13,029 nt of DNA from Caldithrix sp964598255. Lineage in GTDB: Bacteria > Calditrichota > Calditrichia > Calditrichales > Calditrichaceae. A model generated the notes under the pieces. It was not told where the DNA came from. It saw only the letters and a program-made list of their open reading frames with translations, and searched no databases. The first letter of the stretch is position 1, and every line of letters begins with the position of its first letter. The position numbers were made by a program, and so were the translations under genes. Positions 1 to 8,641 of the stretch are shown piece after piece. The stretch covers positions 1 through 13,029 of the forward strand of contig CAZRBA010000010.1 of the NCBI GenBank assembly GCA_964598255.1. Direction: 5' to 3'.

Positions 1-704
1 CCGACGACCTTCAAACGGTGTTAGGAACGCCCTTTCATTAGCCACCGCCGGAGTAGATAATAATATCAGCGATTGCTCAAACCGCCAACGCCACATCAAG
101 TGGAAGGAGTCATCCTTATTTTTTTGCAACGTCACGGTTAACCGGCGCGAGCTCAAACGCCCCCTCACTCAACCGCAAATTTAGACCGGCCGAAAGCGAA
201 ATGGACTCAAATCGTGCCCCGCGTGCTCGCGTCCGTGTTAAACCGTTTGTTGTGTAATAATTTATTTTTTTATTTGAACGATAAAATCAACACCGATCTG
301 ATTTTTCCCATTAAAAAAATGGAGCAATTAACTAAACAATTGCAAGAGAAAAACCAAAAAAAGATTTATTATTTTTTCTTTTTGTCAAAGTAGCTTAATG
401 CCAAAAGCTGGCAAAATTTAAATTTCTTAAATTACAAAAGGAGAGTGATATTTATTCATTATTTTTAATCCGTCCCCGAACAAAATAAATTGTTGTTGTA
501 AAACCGTCAGCTTTACAAATCTGCACTATGGTTACATTTTAAATTTTTTTAATCTTACTTTTCGAACGGGATGATTTTTAGACAATTCACCACCGATTTT
601 ACAAACTTAGACGCTACTTCCATTTTTTATTTTAATGATTTTATCGTGCCAAAAATGACTAAGCGTATTTAGGAGATTTTTTTATTGATTACACAACAGT
701 ATTA
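1..704. other. Left-edge region with no convincing gene
   Basis: No open reading frame of useful length with a start codon and ribosome binding site is visible on either strand. Positions 1-240 are about 53% G+C by hand count, whereas 241-420 are only about 26%, with long A and T runs. The junction near 240-250 is abrupt. A frame that is open from base 2 to a TAG near 182-184 has no start in view and reads like nothing I recognise. A 32-codon minus-strand frame (96 to 1) has no ribosome binding site. I see no tRNA, CRISPR repeat or transposase signature. The AT-rich part may be ordinary intergenic or regulatory DNA, and the GC-rich part could be the decayed end of a gene or element outside the window. 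Confidence 0.6.
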
Positions 705-1250
705 TTACGATTGGTAACTCATTTCTCCGGCCAATATGGGCACTTTCAGCCAATTTTCGGGCGGCACATAAGGGCAAACAAAATCCCAACTAAAGGCACA
801 CCAGGGATTGTAGGCTTTATTAAAATCAAGAATCCATTTGCCGTCGGCCGTGCGATCTTCTGGGTCGTGCAAATCGAGATAACGCCCGGCGCCGTACGTT
901 TCCTTGCCGCTTGTGGCGTCTTTAAAGGGAACAAACAACACGGGTTCACGGGCATCGCTTTTGTACGCCTGCAATACGCATTCAGTGCCGTCAACCGTAA
1001 AACGGAATTCACCCCAGCGGAACATACTGCGCAAATTTCCGCCCGTGTCTTCGATTTGTACGATCTTTTTTTGAGGGTGCTCGTGCAATTCCAATTCAAA
1101 GCGATAGGTTGCATTCGGCGGAAAATAACGCAAACCTTTAAAGCCGCGGCGATCTTTTTCGGGAATAGGTGATTGCCAATGTTCCTTAAAAAATCGATCC
1201 TTTTGTTTGCGTTCCCGTTCGATTTGTCGTTTCCAGGCTTCTATGTTCAT
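705..1250 (-). CDS. DUF1684 domain protein
   Basis: This 181-residue protein of unknown function matches the DUF1684 family as I know it. The family signature is visible as a segment at residues 109-127 containing TSGKETYGAGRYLDL, then LDFNKAYNPWCAF at 141-153, a second cysteine in VCPY (159), and PPENWLKVPILAGE at 163-176. There is no signal peptide or membrane segment, so it is probably cytoplasmic. The basic, coiled N-terminus (residues 5-25) is typical. The start is well supported: a strong AAGGAGG sits five bases upstream (plus-strand 1256-1262). Its ATG overlaps the TGA of the upstream membrane methyltransferase gene (ATGA, 1247-1250), so the two are probably translationally coupled. 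The biochemical role of DUF1684 is not established and I assign none. Confidence 0.9.
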   Translation of the reverse strand: MNIEAWKRQIERERKQKDRFFKEHWQSPIPEKDRRGFKGLRYFPPNATYRFELELHEHPQKKIVQIEDTGGNLRSMFRWGEFRFTVDGTECVLQAYKSDAREPVLFVPFKDATSGKETYGAGRYLDLHDPEDRTADGKWILDFNKAYNPWCAFSWDFVCPYVPPENWLKVPILAGEMSYQS

Positions 1251-1813
1251 GGGTGCCTCCTTTCCGTGTTATCTCGAGTCATGCGGGCAAAGCCGTCTTT
1301 AGAAAAGAGCGCCTTTAAACATTTAAATTTAAAGCTGAACATAGGCGTTTGCCGCATATATTGGCGATAAGCCTCGCCGAATTTTTGTACGGCTTCTTTT
1401 TCTTCGAAACCTTTAATCATAATAATCATCAACAGCATCTCGATCGGTGCAATGATCAGGATAAAGGTAACCGAACCGATCATCAATGCCCAGCCCAATG
1501 GGAAAAAGAGCAAGCCCAAATGCATGGGATGACGCATGCAGGCATAGTAACCGGTGGTAACCAGACGATTGGTTTCGAATTTAGGAACGTTGCCTTTTTT
1601 ACCGTGTTGCGCTAAATAGCGTCCGGTATTGCGGCTGGCATTTACGACCAAACGCAAAGCTCCGAGACCGATGACAAAGCTGACAATATGAAAATAAAGA
1701 TTTTTAAATACGTGGGCACAACACGATAAATCCCACAGAATGCCAGCAACGGCACCTCCAGCCAAAAATAAAAACCAGATACTTATGCGGAAAAACGTAC
1801 TCGAATGATTCAT
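1247..1813 (-). CDS. Isoprenylcysteine methyltransferase-family membrane protein
   Basis: This 188-residue protein has four likely membrane segments (about residues 8-27, 38-57, 98-116 and 117-134). After the second comes the hallmark of the ICMT/PEMT-like methyltransferase fold: a glycine-tyrosine-x-x-x-R-H-P motif, GYYACMRHPMHLG, at 88-100. A C-terminal acidic and aromatic block (E138-E139 through FGEAYRQYMRQTPM, 145-158) is the usual cofactor and membrane-interface region. Such proteins methylate small or lipid substrates with S-adenosylmethionine, but the substrate cannot be read here. The frame is open for 80 more codons upstream to 2053, but that stretch is rich in Lys, Asn and Phe and looks non-coding. 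The ATG at 1813 sits behind an AAGAGA-like ribosome binding site directly before the hydrophobic N-terminus. It is first in a two-gene unit with the DUF1684 gene. Confidence 0.82.
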   Translation of the reverse strand: MNHSSTFFRISIWFLFLAGGAVAGILWDLSCCAHVFKNLYFHIVSFVIGLGALRLVVNASRNTGRYLAQHGKKGNVPKFETNRLVTTGYYACMRHPMHLGLLFFPLGWALMIGSVTFILIIAPIEMLLMIIMIKGFEEKEAVQKFGEAYRQYMRQTPMFSFKFKCLKALFSKDGFARMTRDNTERRHP

Positions 1814-2150
1814 AGTATTCTCTTTTTTGTTTGATCGATAAAACGATTGTTTAATATATTGATGTTTAAGAAGCAAAAAAGTTAAAAAAATTTTGCATGT
1901 CAACTGAAAAGGGCATGCCTGGTTGCGTACCCGTCTTTTGATTGGGAATAGAGGCGAATTTTGTTTGACCAAATGGGAGAAAAGCTTGCAAAGCGAATTG
2001 AACCTTCTTAATATTTTTGCATTAAATAGGGTTGTTTTTAGCTTTAAAAACAAATGGTCGGAGACGCATGATAGAATCGTAAAATCAACTTGCTAATAAT
2101 AAGGAATTTCAGTAGTTTTCGCATTTACAATCAAATAGAGGGTAGAATCC
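1814..2150. promoter_or_regulatory. Divergent intergenic region
   Basis: These 337 bases separate the minus-strand methyltransferase pair from the plus-strand nine-gene operon, so promoters for both should lie here. On the plus strand a weak candidate is TTGCTA at 2090-2095, 17 bases from TAGTTT at 2113-2118; neither box is a strong match. On the minus strand an exact TTGACA (1903-1898) has no acceptable -10 box at the right distance. A ribosome binding site (AGAGGG, 2137-2142) precedes the operon's first ATG. The region is AT-rich and holds no credible gene. Confidence 0.45.
2032..2053. repeat. Nine-base perfect inverted repeat
   Basis: TTGTTTTTA (2032-2040) is followed by four bases and then its exact complement TAAAAACAA (2045-2053). 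It lies between the divergent genes, about 100 bases before the operon start. There is no T run after it on either strand, so it is not a good terminator. It could be a regulator-binding dyad or a chance AT-rich palindrome. Confidence 0.4.
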
Positions 2151-4778
2151 ATGCAAATGAAAACGGTACATCGTGTAACGGCCGCTTTGGTATTTGCCGT
2201 AGCGACCATCGTATATTTAATGACTATGGCCCCCACAATGTCTTTTTGGGACTGCGGTGAATTTATCGCTTGTAGTTATATCGGTGGCGTTCCTCATCCT
2301 CCAGGTTCGCCCTTGTTTTTGATTCTTGGCCATATTTTTTCGTTTTTACCCTTTGGCGATCATGGATGGCGCATTAATTTGATTTCGGTTTTTGCCAGTG
2401 GCTTTACGGTAATGCTTACCTATTTGATTATTGTGCACCTGGTCAGAGAATGGAAAGGCGAGCTAAAAAGCAAATCCGATTGGTATCTGGCTATTTTTTC
2501 CGGTGTTTTGGGCGCCTTAACGTTTGCATTTACCCACAGCTTTTGGTTTAATGCCGTAGAGGCCGAAGTGTATGCCTCGTCAATGTTATTTACCTCGTTG
2601 GTGGTTTGGTTGATTTTGGTTTGGTCGACCAAGGCCGACGAGCCCGGCAACGAACGTTATCTGCTATTAATTGCCTATCTTATTGGTTTGGCGATCGGGG
2701 TGCATTTGTTGAACCTTTTGGCTATCCCGTTTGTGGCCATGATTTATTATTACAAAAAAATAAAAGTAACCACCAAAAGTTTTATCCTTATGACCATTAT
2801 TACTGGGCTGATAATGATTGCCATTTATCCCGGACTGGTAATTTGGTTTCCGCAAATGGCTCTTTATGTCGGTTTTACCGGCCTGGCTCTGATCTTTTTA
2901 TTGGTTCTTTATTTGAGCTACTGGTCAATCAATAAAAACAAACATGTTTCTATTTTGGTATTCAATGCCCTGCTGCTCATCATGATAGGATATTCAACCT
3001 ATTCCATGATTTACATCCGTTCCGGACTCGATCCGGCCATTGATGAAAACGATCCCGAAAATATCCCCCGTTTTGTTTATTACATGAAGCGCGAACAATA
3101 CGGGGAGCATTCGGTTTTAGATCGTTACGACGTGTGGCGCAACTCGCAAAACGCAAACAAATACGCTAGTGTTTGGGATTTTTTCTGGAAATATCAGATT
3201 AACAAAATGTACAACCGCTATTTTTTGTGGCAATTTGTTGGTTTGAGTAATGATGAGTATCATGTGGATGTACGCAAGTTCTGGGGGCTTCCGCTGCTTT
3301 TGGGGTTAATAGGATTGGTTTGGCATTTTAAGCGAGATCCCAAACGCGCTTTGGCCGTATTTGCCCTGTTTTTTATGACAGGGTTAGCTATTGTTCTTTA
3401 TTTGAACCAGCCCGACCCTCAGCCAAGGGAGCGCGATTACAGTTACGTAGGGAGCTTTTTTGCCTTTAGCCTTTGGGTTGGCCTCGGTTTTGCCGGGGTT
3501 ATGGAGCTATTGCGCGATGCATTAAAAGAGAAGGCGGCCAAATATCAACTTGCAGCATTTGTCGTTTTGTTGCTTATCGTTCCTGGCAATATGTTAGCCA
3601 AAAATTTTCATCCGCAAAGCCGCGCCGGAAATTACGTAGCTTGGGATTATTCATACAACATGCTCATGTCCTGCGAACCGAACGCCATTTTGTTTACCAA
3701 TGGCGATAACGATACTTTTCCGCTTTGGTATTTGCAGGAAGTGGAACATGTACGTAAGGACGTGCGCATTGTCAATTTAAGTTTGTTGAATACCGATTGG
3801 TACATCAAACAGTTGCGGGATTGGGAACCAAAGGTCCCGATGAATATTAGTGATTTCGAATTACAACATGTAGGCATTAAAGCCTGGAAGACTGCCAAAT
3901 ATACATTAAGTGTTCCGCGATCGGTTGCAGAGAAAGAGGCCGCCGAATTTCAAAAAGAATTCGGGATGAAAACCAAAATTCCGGACAAAATCGAATTTAC
4001 AGTAAAGCCCACGCTTAAGTCGCCGTACGGTCAGGGATTTTTGCGTACACAGGATTGGATGATTCTTAATATTTTGGTAAACAACAAATGGCGCAAACCG
4101 ATATATTTTGCGGTTACCGTTCCGCAAAGCAATATGCTAAGCGGTTTGGCTAATTATTTCCGCATGGACGGTTTGGTTATGAAACTGGTGCCTTTCCGAA
4201 ATTGGGAAATTTCGCCGACGAATTTGGAAAAGAATTTGCTGTATGTTTACAAATATCGCAACCTAAACAATCCCAAAGTTTATTTTAACCTGAATATCAA
4301 GTCGTTGTTGCAAAACTATCGTTCCGGATTTTTACGGCTGTCCGAATATTATTTAACCCACGGACAACTGGACAAAGTTAAACAGATTCTGAATTTTATG
4401 AATCAGAAAATCAGTCCGCAGGTTATTCCGTGGATGAACCGCCCCATGCATTTGGTTACCGAGGCCTTTCATGCGGTAGCCGATTCCGCTTATCGTGACA
4501 GTTTGTTAAACAACGATAATCGGGTTGCCGACTTACCCATTATTGCCGAGCAGTTGTTGCGTATGCGGCAGGCCAGATATGCGCTCCCGTTCCTTGAAAA
4601 AGCATACGAACTCAATCCGACCGATCCGCGCACGTTGGGCATGTTAATTAATGCCTATCAGCAGGAAGGTGATAAGAAAAAAATTGTGCGCGCTCTGGAA
4701 AATTGGCTGAAACTTTATCCGCAGGATAAAACGGCACGCAAGATGTTGGATCAATACAAGTCGCAGTTAAAACAATAG
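2151..4778 (+). CDS. DUF2723 GT-C-like membrane glycosyltransferase with C-terminal TPR
   Basis: An 875-residue protein with a multi-pass membrane half (about 1-480), a large soluble region, and TPR-like helices in the last 77 residues (about 799-875, with ALPFLEKAYELNPTDP as a TPR core). DUF2723 hallmarks are visible: SFWDCGEF at 31-38, HPPGSP at 49-54, NAVEAEVY at 134-141, PRERDY at 425-430 and GDNDTFPLWY at 518-527. The family resembles GT-C transferases such as protein O-mannosyltransferases, which use polyprenyl-phosphate sugars with an acidic catalytic residue on the outer face. Asp34 and Glu37 are candidate catalytic residues. The acceptor is unknown. AGAGGG eight bases upstream supports the ATG at 2151; an in-frame ATG at 2157 would change only two residues. 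It opens the operon, four bases before the flippase-like gene. The polyprenol-P-sugar synthase-like gene downstream fits this role. Confidence 0.88.
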   Translation: MQMKTVHRVTAALVFAVATIVYLMTMAPTMSFWDCGEFIACSYIGGVPHPPGSPLFLILGHIFSFLPFGDHGWRINLISVFASGFTVMLTYLIIVHLVREWKGELKSKSDWYLAIFSGVLGALTFAFTHSFWFNAVEAEVYASSMLFTSLVVWLILVWSTKADEPGNERYLLLIAYLIGLAIGVHLLNLLAIPFVAMIYYYKKIKVTTKSFILMTIITGLIMIAIYPGLVIWFPQMALYVGFTGLALIFLLVLYLSYWSINKNKHVSILVFNALLLIMIGYSTYSMIYIRSGLDPAIDENDPENIPRFVYYMKREQYGEHSVLDRYDVWRNSQNANKYASVWDFFWKYQINKMYNRYFLWQFVGLSNDEYHVDVRKFWGLPLLLGLIGLVWHFKRDPKRALAVFALFFMTGLAIVLYLNQPDPQPRERDYSYVGSFFAFSLWVGLGFAGVMELLRDALKEKAAKYQLAAFVVLLLIVPGNMLAKNFHPQSRAGNYVAWDYSYNMLMSCEPNAILFTNGDNDTFPLWYLQEVEHVRKDVRIVNLSLLNTDWYIKQLRDWEPKVPMNISDFELQHVGIKAWKTAKYTLSVPRSVAEKEAAEFQKEFGMKTKIPDKIEFTVKPTLKSPYGQGFLRTQDWMILNILVNNKWRKPIYFAVTVPQSNMLSGLANYFRMDGLVMKLVPFRNWEISPTNLEKNLLYVYKYRNLNNPKVYFNLNIKSLLQNYRSGFLRLSEYYLTHGQLDKVKQILNFMNQKISPQVIPWMNRPMHLVTEAFHAVADSAYRDSLLNNDNRVADLPIIAEQLLRMRQARYALPFLEKAYELNPTDPRTLGMLINAYQQEGDKKKIVRALENWLKLYPQDKTARKMLDQYKSQLKQ

Positions 4779-4782
4779 GTAC

Positions 4783-5766
4783 ATGCAGTCGGTTAAAAAT
4801 GTAATTAAAATTGCGGTATCGCTGGGGTTGTTAGGCTATTTGGTTTACAAAGCCGAACCGGCCCGTTTGCTGGCCGTATTTGCCAAAATTCAATCGCACA
4901 ACGGGCTGGGGTTTTTATTGCTTGGTTTTTTGGCAATGCTAGTGGCCGTGTTGTTTATGGTTATTCGCTGGCGTATTTTATTGAAAGGATACGGATTTTC
5001 GCTGAGTGTGGGTAAATTATACGGCTTTTATTTAATAGGTATGTTCTTTAACAATTTTTTGCCTTCCAGCATCGGTGGCGATGTGATGCGTATTTACAAA
5101 GTAATTGAAGCCACGGGAGACCGAACATCGGGGTTCGCCTCCGTAATTTTAGAACGCATTATGGGAATAGCGGCAACGCTGGTTTTGGCAATTTGGGCGT
5201 TGTTTTATGTGTCTCAGCAATTTCATGACACCCGTTTGCTCTTTTCGGCTTTTGGGTTACTTTTTTTTATAACGGCATTTTTCGTCGGTTTACTGCACGA
5301 CCGATCGTTTCAGTTTATTTTTAAACTGTTCGATAAATTCACCATTTTTAAAATCGGCGAAAAATTCAACAAATTGTTCGAAGCGGTCCATGTTTTTAAA
5401 TCGAACCGCGCGGTTTTGGGCTGGGTGTTTTTAATGTCACTCGTTTCGCAATCGTTTATTGTCCTGATGAACTATTTTCTTAGCATGGCTTTTAGCATTC
5501 CTGTTAGCCTTGGTTATTTGTTTATGGTTGTTCCGGTTACCTTTGTGATTACCATGTTGCCCTCGATTAACGGATTGGGAATTAGAGATTTGGGTTTTGT
5601 CAGTTTGCTGGGGCAAATTGGTATTGGCACGGCCGAAGCATTATCGCTTTCCTTCATGAATGTTATTGTGCCTATGATTATTTCCGTTGCCGGCGGAATT
5701 TTATTTATGTTACAAAAACGTAAAGAAAAAGTGAGTATTAACGATGTTTTGGAATCGGATTCTTAA
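4783..5766 (+). CDS. Flippase-like UPF0104/AglD-type membrane protein
   Basis: This 327-residue integral membrane protein belongs to the lysylphosphatidylglycerol synthetase/UPF0104 transmembrane family (also called flippase-like or AglD/YbhN-type). Diagnostic motifs are NNFLPSSIGGDVMRIY at 90-105, an ER pair at 125-126, and LPSINGLGIRD at 259-269. I see six to eight hydrophobic segments, starting at about 7-22, 41-61, 79-97, 126-144 and 153-171, with more after 210. The family is linked to moving or presenting lipid-linked substrates; in archaeal AglD the domain is fused to a GT2 domain. Here that enzyme is a separate gene at 8634, suggesting a split pair. It starts four bases after the DUF2723 stop with only a weak upstream AGG, consistent with coupling. 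Its end overlaps the next gene by 23 bases. Direct flipping activity is inference. Confidence 0.85.
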   Translation: MQSVKNVIKIAVSLGLLGYLVYKAEPARLLAVFAKIQSHNGLGFLLLGFLAMLVAVLFMVIRWRILLKGYGFSLSVGKLYGFYLIGMFFNNFLPSSIGGDVMRIYKVIEATGDRTSGFASVILERIMGIAATLVLAIWALFYVSQQFHDTRLLFSAFGLLFFITAFFVGLLHDRSFQFIFKLFDKFTIFKIGEKFNKLFEAVHVFKSNRAVLGWVFLMSLVSQSFIVLMNYFLSMAFSIPVSLGYLFMVVPVTFVITMLPSINGLGIRDLGFVSLLGQIGIGTAEALSLSFMNVIVPMIISVAGGILFMLQKRKEKVSINDVLESDS

Positions 5767-6829
5767 AAAATTGTCCGTTACGGGGATTGGGGCGCTTACC
5801 CTTTTCCTGTTCATTAGCCTTGCGGGGATACTTTCCTTTCCTTCTTGCGATGTACGTCCGACCACAATGGGGTATCCGTATCGTATTTTTGCCTTTGCGG
5901 ATTCCGATTTATGGAAAGAAGTGCGCCGTCCCATTCGGGATAAATTCGAAGGCGAAGTCCTAACCCCCGGTTCGGAGAAAAAATTTCAAATAACCTACGT
6001 GCCGCTGAATAAACTCAGTGCATTCAAAGAGCGTATGAATTTGTTCTTTATTGGTGTGCTTAACGAAAAAGGAGCGGTTAACGACTATCTGAAGCGTGTT
6101 TTGCCGGAAAATTTTAAACAGGGTGTTCGGGATGACCGTTATTTTTACGTCTACCAGGACGATCCTTTTGCCCGTCAACAAATAGGCCTGTTTATGCTGG
6201 CTAAAGACCGACGCACGTTTAAATACAATTTTAAGCATCTGCAGGATCAAATTTATCAGGCTTTTTTAAAAAAATATTTCGCCCGCCTCAAACACGATAT
6301 GTTTGATCAGGGAGAACAAAAAAAGCTGGAAAAATATATTGCCGAAAACTTCGGGTTTACCGTTCGCATTCAGCACGATTATTTTGTGGCCATTCAGGAC
6401 GTACAAAATCATTATTTATGGCTACGGCGTTTCGATCCCGATCGCTGGGTTTCCATTTGGAAAATCAAGGGCGACAGCAGTATGATGCATTTTGATCGCT
6501 TGGCCGATATTCGTGACAGATACACCAAAAAATATTATCAGGGCGATTATATCATCCGCGAAGAATCGTATTTAAAACTCGGTGAAATGGAAGGGCAAAA
6601 AACCTATAAAATGGTGGGGGTTTGGCGTAATGATTCCGTGATGATCGGTGGACCATTCCGCACCTATATTATTGATCATCCGGCCGATTCTTCGCTTTAC
6701 TTTGTCGATATTGCCGTAATGGGGCCGCGTTACAAAAAGAAACCTTATTTGGATCAACTGGAAGTTATTGCCCATACGTTTCGTATTTTGGAAGACGGTA
6801 AGGCCATTAAACGGAAAACCGTAAATTAA
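5744..6829 (+). CDS. DUF4837 family protein, probable lipoprotein
   Basis: This 361-residue protein matches DUF4837, a family of envelope proteins common in Bacteroidota and relatives. A hydrophobic N-terminus (about 11-33) ends in FPSC, with Cys35 as the likely lipid-attachment residue. The lipobox is imperfect (Phe-Pro-Ser before Cys), so lipidation is probable rather than certain. The family pattern is visible in the early FADSDLWKEVRRPI (51-64) and the C-terminal block with GGPFRTYIIDHP (about 309-320), followed by a Tyr-rich strand and an amphipathic helix ending in IAHTFRI. Function is unknown. The ATG lies 23 bases inside the flippase-like gene with no strong ribosome binding site, so its translation probably depends on the upstream gene. 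The next Met in frame (residue 42) would remove the export signal, so 5744 is preferred. Confidence 0.82.
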   Translation: MFWNRILKKLSVTGIGALTLFLFISLAGILSFPSCDVRPTTMGYPYRIFAFADSDLWKEVRRPIRDKFEGEVLTPGSEKKFQITYVPLNKLSAFKERMNLFFIGVLNEKGAVNDYLKRVLPENFKQGVRDDRYFYVYQDDPFARQQIGLFMLAKDRRTFKYNFKHLQDQIYQAFLKKYFARLKHDMFDQGEQKKLEKYIAENFGFTVRIQHDYFVAIQDVQNHYLWLRRFDPDRWVSIWKIKGDSSMMHFDRLADIRDRYTKKYYQGDYIIREESYLKLGEMEGQKTYKMVGVWRNDSVMIGGPFRTYIIDHPADSSLYFVDIAVMGPRYKKKPYLDQLEVIAHTFRILEDGKAIKRKTVN

Positions 6830-7746
6830 TGAATATAAGCATAGTAGGTACGATTGTTAAAGACCGTATTGTTGCCGTCGATGGCACCATCACCGAAAGC
6901 ATGGGCGGTCTTTTTTATTCCGTGGAAGCAATGCGCGCCGTAAGCACGCCCGAAGACCGAATTACGCCGATTAGCTTTGTCGGCTCGGATGTTTATGAAC
7001 AGGTTGTCGGTTTTTGGCGCGATGATCATCGTATGAATTTAAACGGCCTTTACCCCATCGATCAACCCAACAACCATGTGGAACTGCGCTACACCGAAAG
7101 CGCGGAACGTAACGAATATTCGCTTGATCCTATGCCTTCCCTTACCTTTAACCATGTGGCTCCGTTTATGGATGCGGATTTGTTATTGGTTAATATGATT
7201 TCCGGATGGGACATGGCTTTAAACGATTTACAGCGTCTGGCCGCCGGGTTTAACGGCATTTTAAGCATGGATATCCATAGCCTTACTTTGGCCAGAAAAA
7301 ACGATGGCCTGCGTGTTCGGCGCAAGCCCGAAAATTTAGCCCGATGGTTGGCTATTCCGGATATCATTCAATTTAATAATGCAGAATTTGAGTCGTTTTG
7401 TCATTCCGGGTTAACTGTTTTTTATAAGAAATATTGCTTTGATCAAAATAAAATTGTTAATTTAACCTTGGGTAATCAAGGCAGTATTAGTCTGTTTCGC
7501 GAAAAAAATGAAATCGTAAAAATCAAAACTTCGCCGCCGGACAAAATAAACGTGATAGATCCTACGGGATGCGGCGACGTGTTTTTATCGGCTTTTGCTT
7601 ATACCTATTATAAGGTAAAAAACATAATTGATGCGGCCAAATTTGCCAATTTGGCGGCTGCTATTGCCGGAACGAGGAGAGGATTACCGCAGGCTCAATG
7701 GTTAAAAACACAACTCGAAAACAACAGGAAGAACACGAATGCATAA
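6829..7746 (+). CDS. PfkB/ribokinase-family sugar kinase
   Basis: A 305-residue kinase of the PfkB family, usual in length. It has the N-terminal glycine pair (Gly26-Gly27), a central NNAEFESF (183-190), the ATP-site strand TLGNQGSI (213-220), and the C-terminal signature DPTGCGDVF (244-252), whose Asp250 is the expected catalytic base. It should phosphorylate a sugar or nucleoside hydroxyl with ATP in the cytoplasm. The exact substrate cannot be read from the sequence. The usual GAGD is GCGD here, and the residue that is often Asn after the N-terminal GG motif is not obvious, so substrate preference may differ from ribokinase. The start shares one base with the preceding stop (TAATG), indicating coupling. 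It sits next to an RmlD-like reductase, suggesting a carbohydrate role. Confidence 0.88.
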   Translation: MNISIVGTIVKDRIVAVDGTITESMGGLFYSVEAMRAVSTPEDRITPISFVGSDVYEQVVGFWRDDHRMNLNGLYPIDQPNNHVELRYTESAERNEYSLDPMPSLTFNHVAPFMDADLLLVNMISGWDMALNDLQRLAAGFNGILSMDIHSLTLARKNDGLRVRRKPENLARWLAIPDIIQFNNAEFESFCHSGLTVFYKKYCFDQNKIVNLTLGNQGSISLFREKNEIVKIKTSPPDKINVIDPTGCGDVFLSAFAYTYYKVKNIIDAAKFANLAAAIAGTRRGLPQAQWLKTQLENNRKNTNA

Positions 7747-8641
7747 AATTTTAATCTTTGGATCCAACGGCCTTTTAGGCCAGAATTTGGTCCGTCATTT
7801 TTATCATAAGTATGAAATTTTCGGTGCCTCATTTGAAGACGAAAATTATATTCCCCAATACCATTTTCCGTATTACACCGTCAATTTAACCGATCGTTTG
7901 GGAGTGGCGGAACTAATCAATAAAATTGAACCGACCGTTATCTTTAATGCGGCTGCTTTTACCAATGTAGACAAATGCGAAGACGATCCTGAAACTTGTT
8001 GGAATGTAAATGTGCGCGGTGTTGAAAATATTGTAGATGCCTGCGGTACGATAAAGCCCATTTTGGTCCAGGTTTCCACCGATTATGTGTTCGACGGAGA
8101 GAACGGGCCCTATACCGAAGACGATACCCCTAATCCCCGTGGCAACTATGCCCGCAGCAAATATAATGCGGAAAAAGTTGTAAGCAACGCTGACCTGGAA
8201 TATATTATTGCCCGTACACAAGTACTTTTCGGAAACGGCAAACGCATTCGGCCTAATTTTGTAACCTGGGTAATCGATCGTTTACGCCACAAAGAAAAAA
8301 TTCGTATCGTGGATGACCAGATCGGTACGCCAACCTATGCACCGGATTTTTGTCAAGCCTTGGATCGTCTGTTACAAAACGAAGCGTTCGGACTGTTTCA
8401 TATATCGGGCGCGGAAATTATTTCCCGTTACGATTTTGCGCTTAAAATTTGTGATGTTTTTGATCTGGATGCCACCCTAATCGAACGCATTAAAAGCAAA
8501 GACCTCAAACAAAAGGCACCACGTCCGATGAATTCATCGTTTAAAATTTACAAATTAATCAATTACACGGGCTGGGAGCCCCATTCAATAACGGAAGCCT
8601 TGCAATTATTAAAGAAGGAATTACAAGCAGAACATGGTTGA
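7739..8641 (+). CDS. dTDP-4-dehydrorhamnose reductase-like (RmlD/RfbD family)
   Basis: A 300-residue extended short-chain dehydrogenase matching RmlD in length and layout. The NAD(P)-binding glycine motif GSNGLLG is at 8-14. The catalytic triad region is VSTDYVFDG (112-120, Ser113/Thr114/Asp115) and YARSK (Tyr137 and Lys141). The family's C-terminal RPMNSSF is at 262-268. RmlD makes dTDP-L-rhamnose from dTDP-4-dehydro-L-rhamnose. However, RmlA, RmlB and RmlC are absent from this window, so the gene may serve another nucleotide-sugar reduction. It overlaps the PfkB gene by 8 bases and the next gene by 8 bases, so it is firmly inside the operon. I am confident in the family, less so in the specific substrate. 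Confidence 0.85.
   Translation: MHKILIFGSNGLLGQNLVRHFYHKYEIFGASFEDENYIPQYHFPYYTVNLTDRLGVAELINKIEPTVIFNAAAFTNVDKCEDDPETCWNVNVRGVENIVDACGTIKPILVQVSTDYVFDGENGPYTEDDTPNPRGNYARSKYNAEKVVSNADLEYIIARTQVLFGNGKRIRPNFVTWVIDRLRHKEKIRIVDDQIGTPTYAPDFCQALDRLLQNEAFGLFHISGAEIISRYDFALKICDVFDLDATLIERIKSKDLKQKAPRPMNSSFKIYKLINYTGWEPHSITEALQLLKKELQAEHG

Noticed and set aside
1..96. Minus-strand frame of 32 codons open to the left edge
   Set aside because: There is no ribosome binding site, no recognisable motif, and too little sequence to judge.
711..1172. Plus-strand open frame of 153 codons
   Set aside because: It lies opposite the DUF1684 gene, whose family motifs are clear; this frame has no recognisable motif.
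1898..1903. Exact TTGACA on the minus strand upstream of the methyltransferase gene
   Set aside because: No acceptable -10 box lies 15-19 bases downstream, so I do not call it a promoter.
1814..2053. Eighty-codon N-terminal extension of the membrane methyltransferase frame
   Set aside because: It has no ribosome binding site, a composition typical of AT-rich intergenic DNA, and runs into the region needed for promoters; the ATG at 1813 fits the family's usual N-terminus.
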